A stretch of DNA of 64,000 nucleotides from Flavobacterium cerinum (GTDB taxonomy: Bacteria; Bacteroidota; Bacteroidia; Flavobacteriales; Flavobacteriaceae). This document shows positions 61,280 to 64,000 of this stretch, piece by piece. Where the stretch lies: positions 1 through 64,000 of the forward strand of contig NZ_SBII01000011.1 of NCBI RefSeq assembly GCF_004028155.1, read 5' to 3'. Made by a program: the position numbers and the translations under genes. Position 1 is the stretch's first letter. Every line of letters begins with the position of its first letter. Below the pieces are notes generated by a model that searched no databases, was not told the origin of the DNA, and saw nothing but the letters and a program-made list of their open reading frames with translations.

Positions 61280-63505
61280 TTATTTTTTATTGATAATTTC
61301 GATGGCTTTCTCCAGTACTTCGTCCCTATTTTGCCTAACTCCTGCAATAGTGGGCTTAATAGTAATATCCGGTACTATACCTATGCGCTGTGTTTCTTTT
61401 CCGTCAGGATAATAAACACCAATACCGCTCATGGCTGTCTTTATATTTCCAGGTAAGATAATGCGCGAAAGATTTCCGTCTGCCCCCGCGGTAGTCGATC
61501 CAATAACAGTTGCTTTTGGTGCAGTTCTAAAAGCCATCGCAGTATATTCTGCCTGGCTTTGAGTTGTTTCATTTACCAGAATTACAATCTTTCCTTTGTA
61601 ATTATCCTTACTCTCTTTACCTACAGATACTGGCGGGGTATAGGTGAAAACTCCTGGTGATTGAAAGTTTGTTGCAGAGAACTTCGCAAAAGATGTTGAC
61701 TTTGGGGTTAAGTATTCGCTCAGGCTAAAAACGATAAAGTCTGACGGATAACAGCGCAGGTCAATTATAAGCCCGTCTGTATCTTTTGCAGTCTCCATGA
61801 TTTTCTTCAGGTAAGAAGATTTTATAGAGCCGGGAAATAGGTAAGCGATCTTAGGTGAAAGCATTTTAAAGCAAGTGTCTTTAGCCTGCTCCTTATATAT
61901 TTTATAAATGTCTATTTTATCGTCAGGGTAAGTATTGATTGTAGTTTTAAGTGTTTTCTTGTCCCTTTTGTAGGTAATGTTCATTGTGCTCTCGTTAGTG
62001 CGCATTATTTGTACAGAAAGGTCCCTTAGTTGTGTCTCATAATTAGATGCGGGAATGTATTTAAGGCTGTTTTTTACAATATCGGCTATGGGTGTATTAT
62101 TGATCGCTGTAATAACATCACCTTTTTTGAGTCCTGTTTTAGGTCCGAACTCGTTGTCTAAAAAGGCTGTTACTACGGGTTGTCCTTCTGTGAAAGTAAC
62201 TTTAACGGGAGCATAATTTATTCCCCAGTATTTGTTTATGCCGGTATAGTCGCCCCATGCATTTGCGTGGGTGTCGTGAATGCGGGCAATTATTTCAAGG
62301 CATGCAAGGTGGTATTCGCTCTCATTTTTAGCATTGTTGAATTTAGGGGTAAACTCTGTTAATATGTTGTTCCAGTCTTCACCAATAATATCCCTGTAAG
62401 GGAAAAAGTAATTAATAATGTTCCAGTAGCGATATAGTGATAGCATACGAAAGCCGGCATCTGGGTATTTCATTTCGGCATAACCTTTTTCATTATCAAA
62501 CAGCGTATTTCCAACACCTGGAGCAAATTCTACATATTCATTTCCGCCGCTTCTTTCGGCGTCCCTTACTTTATATAATTGTGTTTTTAACTGCGAACTG
62601 CCTATTTTTTCGATCCATCCAAGATTGGCCTGCATTCTAATCTGATTTATAGAAAGTGCTTTTTCCTGTTTTATTTTAAACTCTCCTAATGATGCAATCC
62701 ATGCCAGAAGTGTTTCGTCTCTCTGCTGTTCGGTTTTTGATTCCAGTATTTTAGGCATTACCCTGAACAGCTCATAATCCCAGTTGTAATTTCCTGATGC
62801 TACTGCCGGATGATAATACTTTAGAAAGCCCCAAACCTGACCTAAAAGTTCAATATTTTTTGTGTTTTGTTTATTAAGTACAATAGATGTAATAGTAGAC
62901 CCTTTGTCAAACTCGGTATCCTTGCTTGCTTTTGATGCTTGTTTTTCTGTCGGTTTTAAATCGTTTATGTTTTTATCGTTAATAAAGACTTCAAAATTAT
63001 CGGCCCATACTTTTCCCGCTCCGGTGTGTATGGCACCTACAAAAATCTTTCGGGCTTTAGGAGATAAAGGCAGCTTTATGGAATATTGCTTCCAGTCTGT
63101 TGTGCCGGTAATTCCTCTGTCGTTCATGTTGTCCATTTGAAGAATTTTCTCGGAATCATCAATACGCATTATAAGTCCGGCAAAACCTTCTTTGACATCT
63201 TCGGTTTTTAGGTAGGCTTTTAGTTCAATAGTTTCTCCCGCATAATTTGCAGGTATTGATAATACAACACATCCAAATTCGGCTTCTTTTCCTTCAGGCA
63301 CCAGTGATACTGACGATTTTCCATGCTGTGCAATGGTTTTGTCGATAGCGATTTTGTAGTCTTTACCCCAAACGAACCAATTATCGGGGAGACTTTCTCC
63401 TGGGGTTTGTTTTTCAAAATCAAAATTAAAGCCGCTTGGTTTATTGTCTTGGCAAAATGATTTTGCACTGCAAAGCAGCAAGAGGGGAAGGATAATTTTT
63501 TTCAT
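61280..63505 (-). CDS. Large S41 family peptidase with N-terminal carbohydrate-binding-like domain
   Basis: 741 residues: a signal peptide (about 1-18), a jelly-roll-like domain (about 20-175), a helical linker, a PDZ-like region (about 420-480) and an S41 core with NETTQSQAEYTAMAFR carrying the nucleophile serine. The segment aligned to CtpA's lysine reads STTAGADG, so it belongs to the S41B (tricorn/IRBP-like) branch rather than the Ser-Lys CtpA type. It is probably periplasmic or surface-exposed. It is monocistronic. Confidence 0.85.
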   Translation of the reverse strand: MKKIILPLLLLCSAKSFCQDNKPSGFNFDFEKQTPGESLPDNWFVWGKDYKIAIDKTIAQHGKSSVSLVPEGKEAEFGCVVLSIPANYAGETIELKAYLKTEDVKEGFAGLIMRIDDSEKILQMDNMNDRGITGTTDWKQYSIKLPLSPKARKIFVGAIHTGAGKVWADNFEVFINDKNINDLKPTEKQASKASKDTEFDKGSTITSIVLNKQNTKNIELLGQVWGFLKYYHPAVASGNYNWDYELFRVMPKILESKTEQQRDETLLAWIASLGEFKIKQEKALSINQIRMQANLGWIEKIGSSQLKTQLYKVRDAERSGGNEYVEFAPGVGNTLFDNEKGYAEMKYPDAGFRMLSLYRYWNIINYFFPYRDIIGEDWNNILTEFTPKFNNAKNESEYHLACLEIIARIHDTHANAWGDYTGINKYWGINYAPVKVTFTEGQPVVTAFLDNEFGPKTGLKKGDVITAINNTPIADIVKNSLKYIPASNYETQLRDLSVQIMRTNESTMNITYKRDKKTLKTTINTYPDDKIDIYKIYKEQAKDTCFKMLSPKIAYLFPGSIKSSYLKKIMETAKDTDGLIIDLRCYPSDFIVFSLSEYLTPKSTSFAKFSATNFQSPGVFTYTPPVSVGKESKDNYKGKIVILVNETTQSQAEYTAMAFRTAPKATVIGSTTAGADGNLSRIILPGNIKTAMSGIGVYYPDGKETQRIGIVPDITIKPTIAGVRQNRDEVLEKAIEIINKK

Positions 63506-63691
63506 AACGGTTGGTTTAAAAATAGTAACGGTATTAAAAACGTATTGGTATAACGAATAAATGGGAAAAATGTAACTGTTTATTTACGAAAATTTTTAAG
63601 GCATCACCAAATGACATTTAAAATTGAATTCGCTAATTAGTTATTTTTTTTGTCAAAGCTGTCAATTGGCTACTGATAGCTAAAGTTTGAC

Positions 63692-63699
63692 TATCTTTG
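63692..63699 (+). promoter_or_regulatory. Predicted -7 box of the DUF3109 gene (leaderless)
   Basis: TATCTTTG ends only 4 bases before the ATG at 63704, so the transcript start would fall at or next to the start codon. Confidence 0.6.
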
Positions 63700-63703
63700 C
63701 AGC

Positions 63704-64000
63704 ATGTTTCAACTGGGAAAAACAATAGTGTCTGAAGACATACTGGAAAAAGAATTTGTATGCAATCTTTCGGCATGCAAAGGGGCTTGTTGTGTAGACG
63801 GAGATGCCGGAGCACCGTTAAATGAAGAGGAAACCAAAATCCTGGAAGCGATCTATCCAAAAGTAAAACCTTTCTTAAGAAAAGAGGGTATTGCTGCAAT
63901 AGAGGCTCAGGGAACATGGGTTAAAGGTACTGATGGCGATCTTGAAACGCCGCTTATAGATAATAAAGACTGTGCTTACGTTATTTTTGACGGTAAAACT
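63704..64000 (+). CDS. DUF3109 family protein (3' truncated by window)
   Basis: The first 99 residues of a DUF3109 protein: a CNLSACKGACCVDGDAGAPL segment (cysteines at about 20, 25, 29 and 30) looks like a zinc- or iron-sulphur-binding site of the YkgJ-like type, and a further cysteine lies in NKDCAY. The frame runs off the window end. Function is unknown in the family as far as I know. Confidence 0.85.
   Translation, partial: MFQLGKTIVSEDILEKEFVCNLSACKGACCVDGDAGAPLNEEETKILEAIYPKVKPFLRKEGIAAIEAQGTWVKGTDGDLETPLIDNKDCAYVIFDGKT

Overview
The window looks like a chromosomal segment of a flexirubin-pigmented member of the Flavobacteriaceae (Bacteroidota), probably Flavobacterium or a close relative. 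The grounds are: Bacteroidota promoters with a -7 box of the TAnnTTTG type, no strong Shine-Dalgarno sites, a type IX secretion (T9SS) sorting domain, a PorP/SprF plus PorE-like pair, a tyrosine ammonia-lyase very close to the known F. johnsoniae enzyme as I remember it, and a complete dialkylresorcinol/aryl-polyene (flexirubin-type) gene set. No IS element, prophage, CRISPR array or rRNA operon was seen.

Layout. 1-4.4 kb: end of a T9SS/gliding gene pair (PorP/SprF, PorE-like OmpA), a probable Flavo-1-type RNA, QueD, a 2OG-Fe(II) oxygenase and an enoyl-CoA hydratase. 4.5-8.6 kb: tRNA-Ala(GGC), then an AT-rich accessory stretch with a cysteine-rich lipoprotein lacking an ordinary start codon, a small membrane protein, rlmF, an unknown protein, a bacterial stefin-like protease inhibitor and a candidate structured small RNA. 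8.8-13.7 kb: six co-directional genes for exported proteins (OB-fold, DUF5777 barrel, cytochrome c lipoprotein, YceI, ankyrin, and a DOMON plus six Ig-like repeats plus T9SS-tail protein) that look like an envelope redox system. 13.7-15 kb: a TPR gene and an unknown secreted protein.

15.0-48.6 kb is the pigment locus. A divergent halogenase-like flavoenzyme faces a roughly 32-kb same-strand run. Tyrosine ammonia-lyase makes 4-coumarate, and an AMP-binding ligase probably activates it. Two ACPs, several ketosynthases including a KS/chain-length-factor-like pair, a ketoreductase and hotdog dehydratases would extend it to an aryl polyene. DarA and DarB make the dialkylresorcinol. Acyltransferases, a BtrH-like protein and an NTN hydrolase are candidates for joining or tailoring. 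An ABC-2 transporter, an MMPL-PlsC fusion, LolA and lipoproteins suggest export and outer-membrane placement. A hairpin terminator followed by a textbook promoter (TTTG-N19-TATCTTTG) at about 39.12-39.20 kb divides the run into two transcription units.

48.6-64 kb is mostly ordinary chromosome: a very large barrel-like protein, a HEAT-type DNA alkylation repair protein divergent from an HxlR regulator, aspartate kinase with a GNAT, fructose-1,6-bisphosphatase, TerB-like, HupE/UreJ, dCMP deaminase with CtpA, a half-size flavoprotein, MarC, a second S41 peptidase and the start of a DUF3109 gene. All functions are read from motifs and remembered family knowledge; no database search was run.
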